Assembly: GCA_947493585.1 (NCBI GenBank)
Contig: CANLRI010000002.1
Span: forward strand, 186,001-250,000
Direction: 5' to 3'
Origin: an uncultured Planococcus sp.
GTDB lineage: Bacteria > Bacillota > Bacilli > Bacillales_A > Planococcaceae
Length of the DNA stretch: 64,000 nucleotides
In this document: in pieces, positions 46,383 to 55,210 of the stretch
How the letters are laid out: every line of letters starts with the position of its first letter
Position numbering within the stretch: the first letter of the stretch is position 1
Notes under the pieces: generated by a model
What the model was told of the DNA's origin: nothing
The model's input: the letters and a program-made list of their open reading frames with translations, nothing else
Databases searched by the model: none
Made by a program: the position numbers and the translations under genes

Positions 46383-47912
46383 TTAGTTGGGGGCATCCAG
46401 TTTGATTTCCCTGGTCCGACCACGGTACCACAGGCGGAAAGTACCGGTCAGAGCATCCGGCACATCTTCGAGATAGGAGGTGTGGATAGGTCGGGCGCGT
46501 GTGACCGTCTTGAGGGAAGACAGGCCGAATGCGCGCTGGATGCGATTTTGTGTGATTTCGACTTCGACAATCTTTTCACGTTTAGTGACGAATAAAGTGG
46601 AAGTGAAGCCGCCGTCTTTCAACTGGATCAATTCATCGTTCAGTAAATAGCGGGTGTGCAAAAAATCCAAAATACGGGATGCGAATATGACTATCAGCAA
46701 CAGGATGGAGGCGATCCACCAAGTATCAACGATGCCAAGGAAGTTCGGTTTGAAGTAAAACAGCGCGGCTGTGGCAAACAGCCATAACCAGCTCGGCTTG
46801 AGCATGCGTAACCATAGCGCACGGCGCGGCAAACGCTGCATGTCTTCTTGGATTTGATAGCCAGGCAGCAGTTCGGCAACGAGTGCATAGGCTTTTTGTT
46901 TCGGCAAAAAAGGATAAAGCGAGCTGATGTTCAAGTCTTCCGCGCCCATGGTCAGGCTACCGGCGCTGATCAATTTCACTTCTGCAAGCCCAAGAACCCG
47001 CTTGGAGAAGGATTGCGTAATTTCCAGGGCTTGCACGCGCTCTTTAGCGATCGAAAATGACGCTTCCGACACAACGCCTTTTTTGATGTAGATGCGCTCG
47101 CTATCCGAAGAAATTTCGTATTTGCCATATTTGATAAACGTATGGATAATTCCAAACGTGAACGAAGCCGCAATTATCATTGCTACACCACTAGCTATGA
47201 TCCAAGGTGAACCGAGCAGGCTGGTACCGATGCCGTCCAATCGCTCTTCAAGAGAGATAAATTCGGACACATTATAATAAAGCGAAGCAATCAGCGGGAT
47301 AAGTAACAAAAAACTGAACGAGGTCATCGATGCTTTCAGCAAATCGCACCGCGTTGGCTGAAAATGGATGACGCGCTGTTCCGGCTGTTTTCGCGAAGAT
47401 GGCACATATTCAGTTTCGGAGCCATCTTCGGCGACAGTCGCCATGTCCGGTTCCACTTCGAGCATTTCCTTATATTCCTGTACTGCGGATTCCAAGCGCG
47501 TCGCTTCTTTTTTCGTCGCAACTTCGAAATTCACGGTGGCGTCTTCCCCGGCGATGCCGGTTTCAAAACGGATCGAGGTCAGCCCGAGCACACGGTGGAA
47601 AAAAGACGTGTGGCGGTTGATGTTCTGAACTTTGGAAAACGGGATCGACTGGTCGGTTTTGCTGAAAATGCCGCGCCTTAAATAAAAGCGTTGGTCGTCG
47701 AGTGCATAAGTGGACGTAAGCCAATTCAAAATGGCGGACACGATAGACCATACGAAAAACAGCAAAAACGCATAGCGGCCGTAGACGAGGAGCGGTCCAT
47801 CATTGTCGGCTTGAAGGACGAATAAAATCAAGATGATGAAGATGGAGTTGCGGATCAATTTGCCGACTTTAAACAGAACGAGTGCTGGATGATGGCGCCG
47901 ATTGTCGGTCAT
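46383..47912 (-). CDS. ydbT: YdbT-like membrane protein with bPH2 domains
   Basis: A 509-residue protein with about six membrane segments in pairs, each pair followed by a bPH2 (DUF304) domain: YALDDQRFYLRRGIFSKTDQ near 70-90, ISSDSERIYIKKGVVSEASF near 270 and LLNDELIQLKDGGFTSTLFV near 420. In B. subtilis ydbST belongs to the SigW regulon and protects against envelope-active antimicrobials. The start overlaps the stop of ydbS by four bases, so the two are translated together. Confidence 0.88.
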   Translation of the reverse strand: MTDNRRHHPALVLFKVGKLIRNSIFIILILFVLQADNDGPLLVYGRYAFLLFFVWSIVSAILNWLTSTYALDDQRFYLRRGIFSKTDQSIPFSKVQNINRHTSFFHRVLGLTSIRFETGIAGEDATVNFEVATKKEATRLESAVQEYKEMLEVEPDMATVAEDGSETEYVPSSRKQPEQRVIHFQPTRCDLLKASMTSFSFLLLIPLIASLYYNVSEFISLEERLDGIGTSLLGSPWIIASGVAMIIAASFTFGIIHTFIKYGKYEISSDSERIYIKKGVVSEASFSIAKERVQALEITQSFSKRVLGLAEVKLISAGSLTMGAEDLNISSLYPFLPKQKAYALVAELLPGYQIQEDMQRLPRRALWLRMLKPSWLWLFATAALFYFKPNFLGIVDTWWIASILLLIVIFASRILDFLHTRYLLNDELIQLKDGGFTSTLFVTKREKIVEVEITQNRIQRAFGLSSLKTVTRARPIHTSYLEDVPDALTGTFRLWYRGRTREIKLDAPN

Positions 47913-48403
47913 TGTTCCACTTCCTTGATTTTGGCGAACTGGGCGATGCGCTCACGCAGTTCGCCAGCCGTTTCTTTCGGCAGTGCCGGGATGGCATGGC
48001 TCGAGCCCATCGTTTCAACGGACAGGGAAGCGAGTTTGTATTTGCGCATCAACGGCCCCTGGGTCAGCGAAACGGCCTGGATTTTGGTCATCGGCACCAA
48101 TTGCTCGGTGCGGCTCCAGATGCCGAATTGCAAATGCAAAAACTCTTCGTCTAAATCATAGCGCCAGCTTTTAAAGGTGAGCGGCGGGCTGAGGAACGAC
48201 CACACCAAACCGATGACGAAAAAGATGGCTAGCGCTACTAGCACCCAGAAAATCCAGCTGTACCAATCAAAGCGAAAATCTAAATAAAACAGCACTGCAA
48301 GGACGATAAACGCAATGATGTTGAAAATCAGTTCCTCCATGCGCCAATATTTGACTGCATGAGGGGAGAGGGAATGCTGCAGAACGACAGATTGACCATT
48401 CAT
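47909..48403 (-). CDS. ydbS: YdbS-like membrane protein with bPH2 domain
   Basis: A 164-residue protein with two hydrophobic segments (IIAFIVLAVLFYLDF and IFWVLVALAIFFVIGLVW) followed by one bPH2 domain (WRYDLDEEFLHLQFGIWSRT). It is the usual partner of YdbT. The ribosome site is weak (GGTGGTG). A near-perfect SigW promoter lies 36-64 bases upstream. Confidence 0.88.
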   Translation of the reverse strand: MNGQSVVLQHSLSPHAVKYWRMEELIFNIIAFIVLAVLFYLDFRFDWYSWIFWVLVALAIFFVIGLVWSFLSPPLTFKSWRYDLDEEFLHLQFGIWSRTEQLVPMTKIQAVSLTQGPLMRKYKLASLSVETMGSSHAIPALPKETAGELRERIAQFAKIKEVEQ

Positions 48404-48439
48404 ATAAAGTGCACCACCATTTTCATAAGATAGTATTCT

Positions 48440-48467
48440 ATACGTATAAATGGCATTGAAGTTTCAC
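48440..48467 (-). promoter_or_regulatory. SigW promoter of ydbST
   Basis: On the minus strand TGAAAC (48467-48462), a 16-base spacer and CGTATA (48445-48440) match the SigW consensus TGAAAC-N16-CGTA exactly, in front of the homologue of a known SigW target. Confidence 0.9.
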
Positions 48468-48583
48468 TGATATAGGAAAGTTGACCTTTTAAGGAATAAT
48501 ATGGTAAATTTACGGCCGATTGAATGGATAAAAAGGGTCTTAAAAAGCTTCATTTGAAAACAGCCGATTTAAGGAGGACCATC

Positions 48584-49396
48584 ATGCTTGCAGAAATGTA
48601 TAAAAAAAGGGAAAAGCTTGCTTATGTCTTTTTGGCGGTTACGTTGCTAGTAGCAGCCGGCTGGCTGATCTTTCAGACGCCCGATAGCAACCGGGAGTGG
48701 TGGGATCTGCTATTCTTTTTGCTGCCCTTCGGCTTGAGCGTCGTGATTATAGTTATCAGCCGTTCGCATTACCTTAAAGTGAAAGACATTGAAATACCGC
48801 ATTCCAACAAGCAACTGCTGGACTTGAAAGAGTTGGTCATTAAAAAAGATGCCGCTTTTGTTCCGAGGCTGTTATTGTTTGAAAAAAGCGGTGGATTTGT
48901 CGGCACTGTGGAGATGACGAGCATTAAATGGTGGATGTACCCATTGCTGTTGCGGGACGCTTCGCTTTTGACAGTGTTTCCGATGACATATGCATTTCTC
49001 GGCGAGGACGGCGAAACCCGATTGAGCTTCCGGAAAACAGGGTGGTTGAAACAGTCAAAATTGGAGATTTTTAATTCGGAGAATAACATGCTTGGCACAT
49101 ACAAACAGGAAGAATTAAAGGCACTCATCAACATCAAAGGTAAACTATACAATGAAAGACAAGAGCTGATCCTGCCGATTCAGGCATCGGGTTTTTCGGG
49201 GAATTTCAGCTGGAATGACCAGCAGGAGAAGCGCTGGGCTCATTTCTATAACGGGATGTTCCCACACGAGTACACGCATCTTTTCAGAGACATGCAAAAT
49301 GATATTGTGGAATTGTCCGAGGATATTAGTAAAGAAGATAAAATCCGTTTGCTTGCGGTAATCGGATTTTTATTTTTCACACGCATCAAATCGTGA
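48584..49396 (+). CDS. Membrane protein of unknown function
   Basis: A 270-residue protein with two hydrophobic segments near the N-terminus (LAYVFLAVTLLVAAGWLIF and LLFFLLPFGLSVVIIVI) and a long soluble C-terminal part that may resemble a PH-like or scramblase-like beta domain (RKTGWLKQSKLEIFNSENNM), which I cannot assign. GGAGG six bases before the ATG decides the start. It is divergent from ydbS and has its own terminator. Confidence 0.72.
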   Translation: MLAEMYKKREKLAYVFLAVTLLVAAGWLIFQTPDSNREWWDLLFFLLPFGLSVVIIVISRSHYLKVKDIEIPHSNKQLLDLKELVIKKDAAFVPRLLLFEKSGGFVGTVEMTSIKWWMYPLLLRDASLLTVFPMTYAFLGEDGETRLSFRKTGWLKQSKLEIFNSENNMLGTYKQEELKALINIKGKLYNERQELILPIQASGFSGNFSWNDQQEKRWAHFYNGMFPHEYTHLFRDMQNDIVELSEDISKEDKIRLLAVIGFLFFTRIKS

Positions 49397-49433
49397 ATGC
49401 AATAAAGCAATATGGATGAAATCTCCGTAATTT

Positions 49434-49478
49434 AAAAAGCTATCCGTGAATCCTCTAAGGGTTCATGGATAGCTTTTT
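49434..49478. terminator. Bidirectional terminator
   Basis: AAAAAGCTATCC and GGATAGCTTTTT arms with a partial inner stem. It serves the membrane protein gene and the convergent DNG-repeat gene. Confidence 0.83.
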
Positions 49479-49480
49479 CT

Positions 49481-50509
49481 CTATACGAGTTCGACTGTAA
49501 TGCTGCCATTATCCGACTGCAAATCCACCGCATGCTCTCCGCTGCCGAACACGCTGTGGCGGTTTTTTACGCCGAATACGGAAACCGTTCCCCAATCTAC
49601 ATTCGCACGAATCGTCGCGTTTTTTGGTTGCGCCTGGCTCTCGACCGAGATGGCACCGTTATCGGTTTCGAGGCTGATTGTGCGGTCGAGGTCCACAGTC
49701 GACAAATGGATGCGTCCGTTGTCGGTTTTGGCGCGCACATTGCCCTCGATGTCTCTCAAATCGATGGCGCCATTGTCCGTCGACGCATGAAGTTCGTCTG
49801 CCTGGATGTTCCGCAGCTGGAGCTGTCCGTTGTCCGTGCCGACTTTCAGTTTCTTCGCCTGTAACTGTGCCAATTCGATATCGCCGTTGTCCGATTTGAC
49901 GCTTGCTTGGTCCGCATTCATTTGCGTGAGTTCGATGCGGCCGTTATCCGTTTCGATGGATAAGTGGCGGCTGTCGAGGCGCTCGCCAGTGATCATGCCG
50001 TGGTCGGAATCGATTTGGATTTTGTCATACAGTTTCTTCGGCAAGCGGACATCGAGCTTCGGTGATTTCATGCTGCCGGTAAAGCTGAAGATGCCCCATT
50101 TTCTCGGCTCTTCTTTCAAGGTGATGACGAGCGTCCGGTTGAGGATATCGACATTCAGCTGCTGGCGATAACTTTTATCGGTAATGTCTGCATGCATCTT
50201 GCCGTCTTCCGAAGGGCCGATGGTAAGCATGCCGTTATCAATCTGGATGTCGACTTGATCGAATTTGTCTTCCGTCAGTTCATTCGCTGCCACGCTGCTG
50301 TCATTTTGGTTAAAATCAAAGGACTCGATCAGTTCATCGGCGATTTCCTGTGGCGAGCCGAGTTCATCGGCGATTTCGCTATCCGTTTTGCCATCCGCCT
50401 GGCCATTTGAAAAATACTCTTTGATGTCCTGGAGAATGTCATTTTGTTCTTCTTTTGGCAATCGTTTCAACGCTGTTTCAAGTTCTTGCAAAAATTGGTT
50501 TTCAGTCAT
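49481..50509 (-). CDS. HAAS (DUF1700)-DUF4097 DNG-repeat protein
   Basis: A 342-residue protein. The N-terminal 70 residues (FLQELETALKRLPKEEQNDI, then DIADELGSPQEIADEL-like text) are the DUF1700/HAAS helical signalling module. The rest is a chain of DNG rungs about 20 residues apart: ETDNGRIEL, KSDNGDIEL, GTDNGQLQL, STDNGAIDL, KTDNGRIHL, ETDNGAISV and QSDNGSITVELV. No membrane segment is visible, unlike its sister at 22110. It overlaps the padR gene by eight bases. PadR-HAAS pairs are known regulatory modules; a PadR effector role is inferred. Confidence 0.86.
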   Translation of the reverse strand: MTENQFLQELETALKRLPKEEQNDILQDIKEYFSNGQADGKTDSEIADELGSPQEIADELIESFDFNQNDSSVAANELTEDKFDQVDIQIDNGMLTIGPSEDGKMHADITDKSYRQQLNVDILNRTLVITLKEEPRKWGIFSFTGSMKSPKLDVRLPKKLYDKIQIDSDHGMITGERLDSRHLSIETDNGRIELTQMNADQASVKSDNGDIELAQLQAKKLKVGTDNGQLQLRNIQADELHASTDNGAIDLRDIEGNVRAKTDNGRIHLSTVDLDRTISLETDNGAISVESQAQPKNATIRANVDWGTVSVFGVKNRHSVFGSGEHAVDLQSDNGSITVELV

Positions 50510-50825
50510 TTTGCACACCCTCTTCAATTAGTTGGTTGACTCCATCCGTGAAACTTTTCCATTCCTCGAGCTGCTCCTGCAAATACGTCCGGCCGAGTTC
50601 AGTGAGCGAGTAATATTTCCGCGGCGGGCCTTCGCTTGATTCCTGCAAATAAGTGGTGAAATAGCCTTCCTTGGTGAGCCGCCGGAGCAGGGGATAGACG
50701 GCGCCTTCCGAGATGGCGATGCGGCTCGAGATTTTCTGAACGAGTTCATAGCCGTAGCGGTCTTGTTTATCCAACAGCACCAGGACACATAAATTCAACA
50801 CGCCTTTTTTAAACTGGATGTTCAA
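50502..50825 (-). CDS. PadR-family transcriptional regulator
   Basis: A 107-residue winged-helix protein: LCVLVLLDKQDRYGYELVQK, ISEGAVYPLLRRLTKEGYFT and RKYYSLTELGRTYLQEQL are textbook PadR segments. The start is a TTG eight bases after GGAGG. It is the first gene of the operon with the HAAS protein, which likely modulates it. Confidence 0.9.
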   Translation of the reverse strand: MNIQFKKGVLNLCVLVLLDKQDRYGYELVQKISSRIAISEGAVYPLLRRLTKEGYFTTYLQESSEGPPRKYYSLTELGRTYLQEQLEEWKSFTDGVNQLIEEGVQND

Positions 50826-50879
50826 TGGGGTTTCCTCCTTTCACAGCTAGTGTTTTATAAACAGTAGTGATTAATGAAC

Positions 50880-50908
50880 AATATATCATCTAGTATAGTT
50901 CAATGCAA
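50880..50908 (-). promoter_or_regulatory. Promoter of the padR operon
   Basis: On the minus strand TTGCAT (50908-50903), a 17-base spacer and TATATT (50885-50880). The spacer holds ACTATACTAGATGATA, a possible regulator site. Confidence 0.65.
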
Positions 50909-50976
50909 GGTACTGACAAGAATTAATTGAAAATTATTTTTTCTTTCCTCGAATCCCTGTCTATAAACATAAAAAA

Positions 50977-51011
50977 GCTGGTTCCCATTCATTATAAAAA
51001 TGAGAACCAGC
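50977..51011 (-). terminator. Terminator of the leftward peptide-binding lipoprotein gene
   Basis: On the minus strand GCTGGTTC and GAACCAGC arms with inner CAT/ATG, then six T residues. It lies about 200 bases past the stop, beyond the intergenic repeat. Confidence 0.65.
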
Positions 51012-51069
51012 CATGTGAAATTACTTCTATGGAATTACAATTTTAGCAGTAATGAAAAGATTATGGAGC

Positions 51070-51174
51070 AAAACAACGGAGACTCCAGCGGGAAAGCGAG
51101 ACAGCTGAGACCCCGCAAGAAGCGAAGCGACTGAGGAGGCTTAGCGCTCGCCCGCAGGAAAGCGTAGTTGTTTT
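51070..51174. repeat. Dispersed GC-rich intergenic repeat, copy 2
   Basis: 105 bases with terminal inverted repeats AAAACAAC/GTTGTTTT and internal pieces CTCCAGCGGGAAAGCGAG, GAGACCCCGC, GCGAAGCGACTGAGGAGGCT and CGCAGGAAAGCG. Same family as 42095-42260. No reading frame is kept. Confidence 0.75.
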
Positions 51175-51213
51175 GTGGAATATCGGTTTCACAGAGGTTT
51201 TAAGATCTCTTGA

Positions 51214-52803
51214 TTATTCAAAGTCGATTTCCGAGGTCATGACGCGTCCTGTAGGGTGCGGATCAAAGCCGGTGATATTGTCTTTGCCGGCAAGAGATGG
51301 TGACGTGTGGACAAGCGGGATGATCGGCGGATCGTCATGCAGGATGACTTGTGCTTCGCGGTATAGTTCATTGCGCTCTTCCTGATCGGTGATGATCCGC
51401 GCCTGATCCAATAATGCGTTCAGTTCCGGATTATCGTACTGCGTCGAGTTGGTCGAACCGATATTGTCTCCATGCAATAGCGTATAGATGAAGTTATCGG
51501 CATCGCCGTTCATGCCGGTCCAGCCAAGCAGGAAGGTATCCGCTTCGCCATTGATCGCTTTTTCGATATACGTTGCCCATTCAAACGTGACAATTTCTGC
51601 ATCGACGCCGATGTCGGAAAAATTGGACTGGAGATATTCAGCGACCTTGGCACCGTCTGGCATATACGGGCGCGATACCGGCATCGCGTAGAGTTCCATG
51701 CTGAATCCGTCGGGGAACCCAGCTTCAGCCAGCAATTCTTTCGCCCGTTCCGGATCGTAAGCGTACGGTTCGATATCATCGTTATAGCCTTCAACAGAAG
51801 GTGGAATGACATTTTTCGCAGGGATTGCCCCTTCGCCGAAGAATGCTTCGACCATCGCTTCTTTATTGACCGCATGACTGAGTGCCTGTCGGACGAGCGG
51901 GTCGTCGAACGGTTCATGGGTCAAGGTCATGCCGAGGTATCCCAGGTTGAGCGGCGGCCGGGAATAAAGCTCGAGCCCTGCTTCTTCTTCAATCTGCTCA
52001 TGGGATTCGGAATCCAAACCAGCGACCAAATCCACTTCGCCGCTCAGCAAGGCATTGAGTCGGGAAGAGTTGTCCGGTATCGTGCGGAAAATGACTTCTT
52101 CCAGCTTCGGAAGGCCGTCGATCCAATAGTCATCGTTTTTCTCTAGGGCGATCCGCTCGTTCGGCTGCCATTCCTGGAAAACGAACGGGCCGGTGCCAAC
52201 TGGATTGCTTCGGTAGTCATCTCCGAACTCTTCGATGGCTGCGGGGCTTGAAATCGACAGCGGCGTCAACGCCAAATCTTTCAATAGTGTCGGCTGCGGA
52301 CGGTTTAATTGGATTTCGACCGAGAATTCATCGACGGCCGTGACGGATTCGATATTATGGGCTTCATCGCCCGCATAGCCCCCGAACACCGTGCCGTACA
52401 TCGGGAATTGATCCCCGCTGCCATTCATCCAGCGATTGAAGTTAAAGGCGACGGCGTCTGCATTAAAATCGGTGCCGTCGTGGAACTTCACGCCTTCACG
52501 AAGCGTAAAGGTGTGGGTCAGCCCATCATCTGATTCCTGCCATTCGGCCGCAAGCATCGGTTCGACGGTCGTTTCGCCATCCGCGAAAGTCGTCAATGTC
52601 TCGAGTACGCTTTGCGCGACGTTTTCGGATTCATTATCCGTCACTTCAGAAGGATCGAGCGAGACGGCATCGCCGCCACGCGCGAAAATAAGCGTATCTT
52701 GTTCGGTGGATTCTTCGCTTCCGGAATCACCGCCGGAACAGGCCATCAAGAGAAAAGGGGACATGGTCAACAGGGCAAGAATTTTTGTGGATCGTTTAAT
52801 CAT
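51214..52803 (-). CDS. Peptide/nickel-type ABC substrate-binding lipoprotein (SBP_bac_5)
   Basis: A 529-residue extracellular binding protein. The signal ends in the lipobox FLLMACSGG (cysteine near residue 22). ARGGDAVSLDPSEVTDNESE, TFTLREGVKFHDGTDFNADA and NPVGTGPFVFQEWQPNERI are typical of DppA/glutathione-binding-like proteins. No permease or ATPase is adjacent, so it is another orphan. I start at MIKRSTKIL, eight bases after AGGAG. A dipeptide or oligopeptide ligand is most likely. Confidence 0.88.
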   Translation of the reverse strand: MIKRSTKILALLTMSPFLLMACSGGDSGSEESTEQDTLIFARGGDAVSLDPSEVTDNESENVAQSVLETLTTFADGETTVEPMLAAEWQESDDGLTHTFTLREGVKFHDGTDFNADAVAFNFNRWMNGSGDQFPMYGTVFGGYAGDEAHNIESVTAVDEFSVEIQLNRPQPTLLKDLALTPLSISSPAAIEEFGDDYRSNPVGTGPFVFQEWQPNERIALEKNDDYWIDGLPKLEEVIFRTIPDNSSRLNALLSGEVDLVAGLDSESHEQIEEEAGLELYSRPPLNLGYLGMTLTHEPFDDPLVRQALSHAVNKEAMVEAFFGEGAIPAKNVIPPSVEGYNDDIEPYAYDPERAKELLAEAGFPDGFSMELYAMPVSRPYMPDGAKVAEYLQSNFSDIGVDAEIVTFEWATYIEKAINGEADTFLLGWTGMNGDADNFIYTLLHGDNIGSTNSTQYDNPELNALLDQARIITDQEERNELYREAQVILHDDPPIIPLVHTSPSLAGKDNITGFDPHPTGRVMTSEIDFE

Positions 52804-53145
52804 TGAAACACTCCTTTTATTTGGATAGTTGTTTGCACAACAAGGAAACAACGTAATTCAGTATGTATACGTGGAAGGACGGCTTGAAAAGTGTCGATCG
52901 TTCTTGCTATGCCATTCAAACTTTTTTTCGTGTGCCGAGCAGTGAGTTAACAGGATTTTCGTTCAATGGACGACAGAGAATCTAGAGGACGTCTTGCACT
53001 AGTATAAAGTATAATCATTTAGTTTTGTGATTATTTAAACAATTTAGTGATTTAAGATCATATAAAAAAGTTAAGTTTTGTAGAAAGAAGAAGGAGAATA
53101 AGACATGCAGATCAATACATAGGTTTTGATTTCCATGCTCTCCAA
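52804..53145. other. Gap with a possible five-residue leader ORF
   Basis: No ordinary gene is visible. A strong GAAGGAG site at about 53090 is followed by ATG CAG ATC AAT ACA TAG (53104-53121), then a strong hairpin. TATAAT occurs at 53009-53014 on the plus strand without a well-spaced -35. It could be a small RNA or a remnant leader. Confidence 0.3.
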
Positions 53146-53191
53146 AAAAAGGATGGCGCCAATCCAGTGGGGAATTGGCGCCATCCTTTTT
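53146..53191. terminator. Bidirectional terminator
   Basis: Near-perfect 18-base arms beginning AAAAAGGATGGCGCCAAT around CCAGTGGGGA. On the minus strand it lies just past the phosphoesterase gene. Confidence 0.87.
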
Positions 53192-53219
53192 CTTCAATTT
53201 CATTTTAACTTGGAAAAGA

Positions 53220-54104
53220 TTATCTCGTCTTGATTTTTTTAATATCGTTTAAATCCACGCCAGTAGCAATCGGTGACGAAGCCGAAAGCGGAATCGCGTA
53301 TTTCACATCGGCCTGGGTGCCGAGAGGGTGAGGCTTCAGTTGAAAGTGATCGATGGCTGTACCGATCGTGTGTGCTGCCGATTTTAATTTGGGATCCACT
53401 AAAGGAATATAATCGATGGCAATTAAAGACTCGGATACGTCAATGATCCGGACAGCCTGTTCATCCAAAACAGCGGCTAATTGAAGAAATGTCCAGTGTT
53501 CTCTTGCCGCGATGGAATTGTAATGGTTATGCCCATTTACGTACAATCCAGCGCGCTGCTTTGGTTTCAGCAATTCCCACATCGGAATGTCTGGGGCAAT
53601 GCAACGTTTTTCTTTTTCGGAGTTTTTGGTTGTTCCATGTACAGGGTGGTGGCCGAAGACAATAAGTGGGCGGTCACCGGATTCATGGACTACATTTTCA
53701 AGCCATTGTTGTTGAACAAGATCCAAAGTGCCGCCCCAGTCTTCATAATTTTGTTCCTGGGCGGTATCTAGAAATGCCAATGTTGCATGTTCTGTTGAAA
53801 TGGTATGAAAACGCTCTTGCTGTGTGATGTGGAGGACATTTTTCCGTGTCATGGCATAGACGTCATGGTTGCCGAGCACATGCACAAATGGTTTTTGATG
53901 CTGGCGGATCATGCCATATATATCTTCTAATTCGTCAGCTGAACCAAAATTCGTCAAATCACCAATAGATACATACAAATCCGCCGGAATCGAGAAAAAC
54001 TGTTCCATGAAGGACTCAAAAAATGACTGCCGATCTTCCCGTATAAAAGCATAGTTCTCTTTTACCGAAGGGAAATGCAAATCTCCAATCACTGCAATTT
54101 TCAT
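53220..54104 (-). CDS. Calcineurin-like metallophosphoesterase
   Basis: A 294-residue protein with all metal motifs: GDLHFP near residue 7, SIGDLTNFGS near 50, LGNHDVY near 81, FGHHPVHG near 155 and NGHNHYNS near 195. This gives a binuclear metal phosphoesterase of the Icc/3',5'-cAMP-phosphodiesterase-like group; the substrate is unknown. I start at MKIAVIGDLHF, where the first strand begins, although AAGGAG is twelve bases away. An ATG eight codons earlier is possible. Confidence 0.87.
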   Translation of the reverse strand: MKIAVIGDLHFPSVKENYAFIREDRQSFFESFMEQFFSIPADLYVSIGDLTNFGSADELEDIYGMIRQHQKPFVHVLGNHDVYAMTRKNVLHITQQERFHTISTEHATLAFLDTAQEQNYEDWGGTLDLVQQQWLENVVHESGDRPLIVFGHHPVHGTTKNSEKEKRCIAPDIPMWELLKPKQRAGLYVNGHNHYNSIAAREHWTFLQLAAVLDEQAVRIIDVSESLIAIDYIPLVDPKLKSAAHTIGTAIDHFQLKPHPLGTQADVKYAIPLSASSPIATGVDLNDIKKIKTR

Positions 54105-54271
54105 TCTGTTCAACAACTCCTTCTGCATTTAATAACACCAGTATCTCAAACGGCTGCTAAGCTGCGGTAAACGCAGTGTAAAGAATTGTGAAAGTACGGA
54201 TTCTGTCCGAGGGCGATAAAAAAGCTACACCTATCCGCCCGTGAGACGTGTAGGTATAGCCCAGTTGAAAG

Positions 54272-54637
54272 TTACAGAATCGCTTCCGCAATAATCTTAT
54301 CCAGCTTGCGGATATCGACTTTCTTATTCAAGTTTAGTTTGAAGTTTCCGGCTCTTGTCCAAAGCTGGATTTCCGCGTTGGCATCGAAGGTACCGGCGTT
54401 TTCGGTCGAGTACATATTGATCGATGCGAACGGGATGGTGTAAACTTCGACTTTTTTGCCCGTCAAGCCTTGCTTGTCGGAAATGATGATGCGCTTGTTC
54501 GTCACGACAGCGGTATCGCGCACGGTTTTATAGGCGACTTTCGCTTGTTCACCGTCCACCAGCAAGTCCTTGACCGAGTCCGGTACATCAATTTCCTGCA
54601 TGAAAGTCCAGCCCATCATTGCATTTAATTCTGCCAT
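54272..54637 (-). CDS. PH-domain (bPH_1) protein
   Basis: A 121-residue cytoplasmic protein matching the small bacterial PH-domain family (DUF1696, like B. subtilis YozO/YvaB-type proteins): VAYKTVRDTAVVTNKRIIIS, KQGLTGKKVEVYTIPFASIN and AEIQLWTRAGNFKLNLNKKV are characteristic strands. Function is unknown. A GGGGG ribosome site precedes the ATG. Confidence 0.83.
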   Translation of the reverse strand: MAELNAMMGWTFMQEIDVPDSVKDLLVDGEQAKVAYKTVRDTAVVTNKRIIISDKQGLTGKKVEVYTIPFASINMYSTENAGTFDANAEIQLWTRAGNFKLNLNKKVDIRKLDKIIAEAIL

Positions 54638-54724
54638 TTGAATTCCCCCTAATCCTTGTTGATATCAGTATGGCATATGTCGGAAAAGCGGGCTATAAAA
54701 ATGAACGGGCCATTCGAATGATAG

Positions 54725-55210
54725 TCATACAATTAAATCGTTGCTCGACTTCATTGTAATCACATCTTTCAGCAAGCTTCGCAGCAAATCGGCAAAAACC
54801 GCCACGACAGCAGAAGCGAGTGTGCCAATGACTCCGAGCGTGATGATGTGCGTGATGTCATCATCGATGAACAAGATCGTAGCCAGTTCGCCGAGCACAA
54901 TGAAGAGGATAATCGCAAGGGCGCAATATTTGATGATAGTCAGCGCCTTAAGTGCCGAATCCGAAAAGGCTTCACCGCGGTCAATGTAACCGAGCAGTTT
55001 GAAGGTTTGATAGAACGCGACCAGGATGGGGGCAAAGAAGATATAAGCCGATATCAAAAACGGGTATTGAAGAGATGCCGTTTCCGGATGCAGCGCCGCA
55101 TCCCTTTCGGCCATGCCCGGCAATCCGAATACATATAGCGCCATCACCCCGAAGGTCATCAGCAGCAGAACCCCTTTCAAAAACAGCGTCGCGGCATGTT
55201 TAGCTCTCAT
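54725..55210 (-). CDS. DUF2975 membrane protein
   Basis: A 161-residue protein with four membrane segments (FLKGVLLLMTFGVMALYVFG, FLISAYIFFAPILVAFYQ, YCALAIILFIVLGELATILF and VIGTLASAVVAVFADLL), plus the AFSDSALKALTIIKYCA helix typical of DUF2975. These genes are often next to a small Cro/CI-type regulator, which is absent here. GGAGGG lies seven bases before the chosen ATG. Confidence 0.83.
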   Translation of the reverse strand: MRAKHAATLFLKGVLLLMTFGVMALYVFGLPGMAERDAALHPETASLQYPFLISAYIFFAPILVAFYQTFKLLGYIDRGEAFSDSALKALTIIKYCALAIILFIVLGELATILFIDDDITHIITLGVIGTLASAVVAVFADLLRSLLKDVITMKSSNDLIV

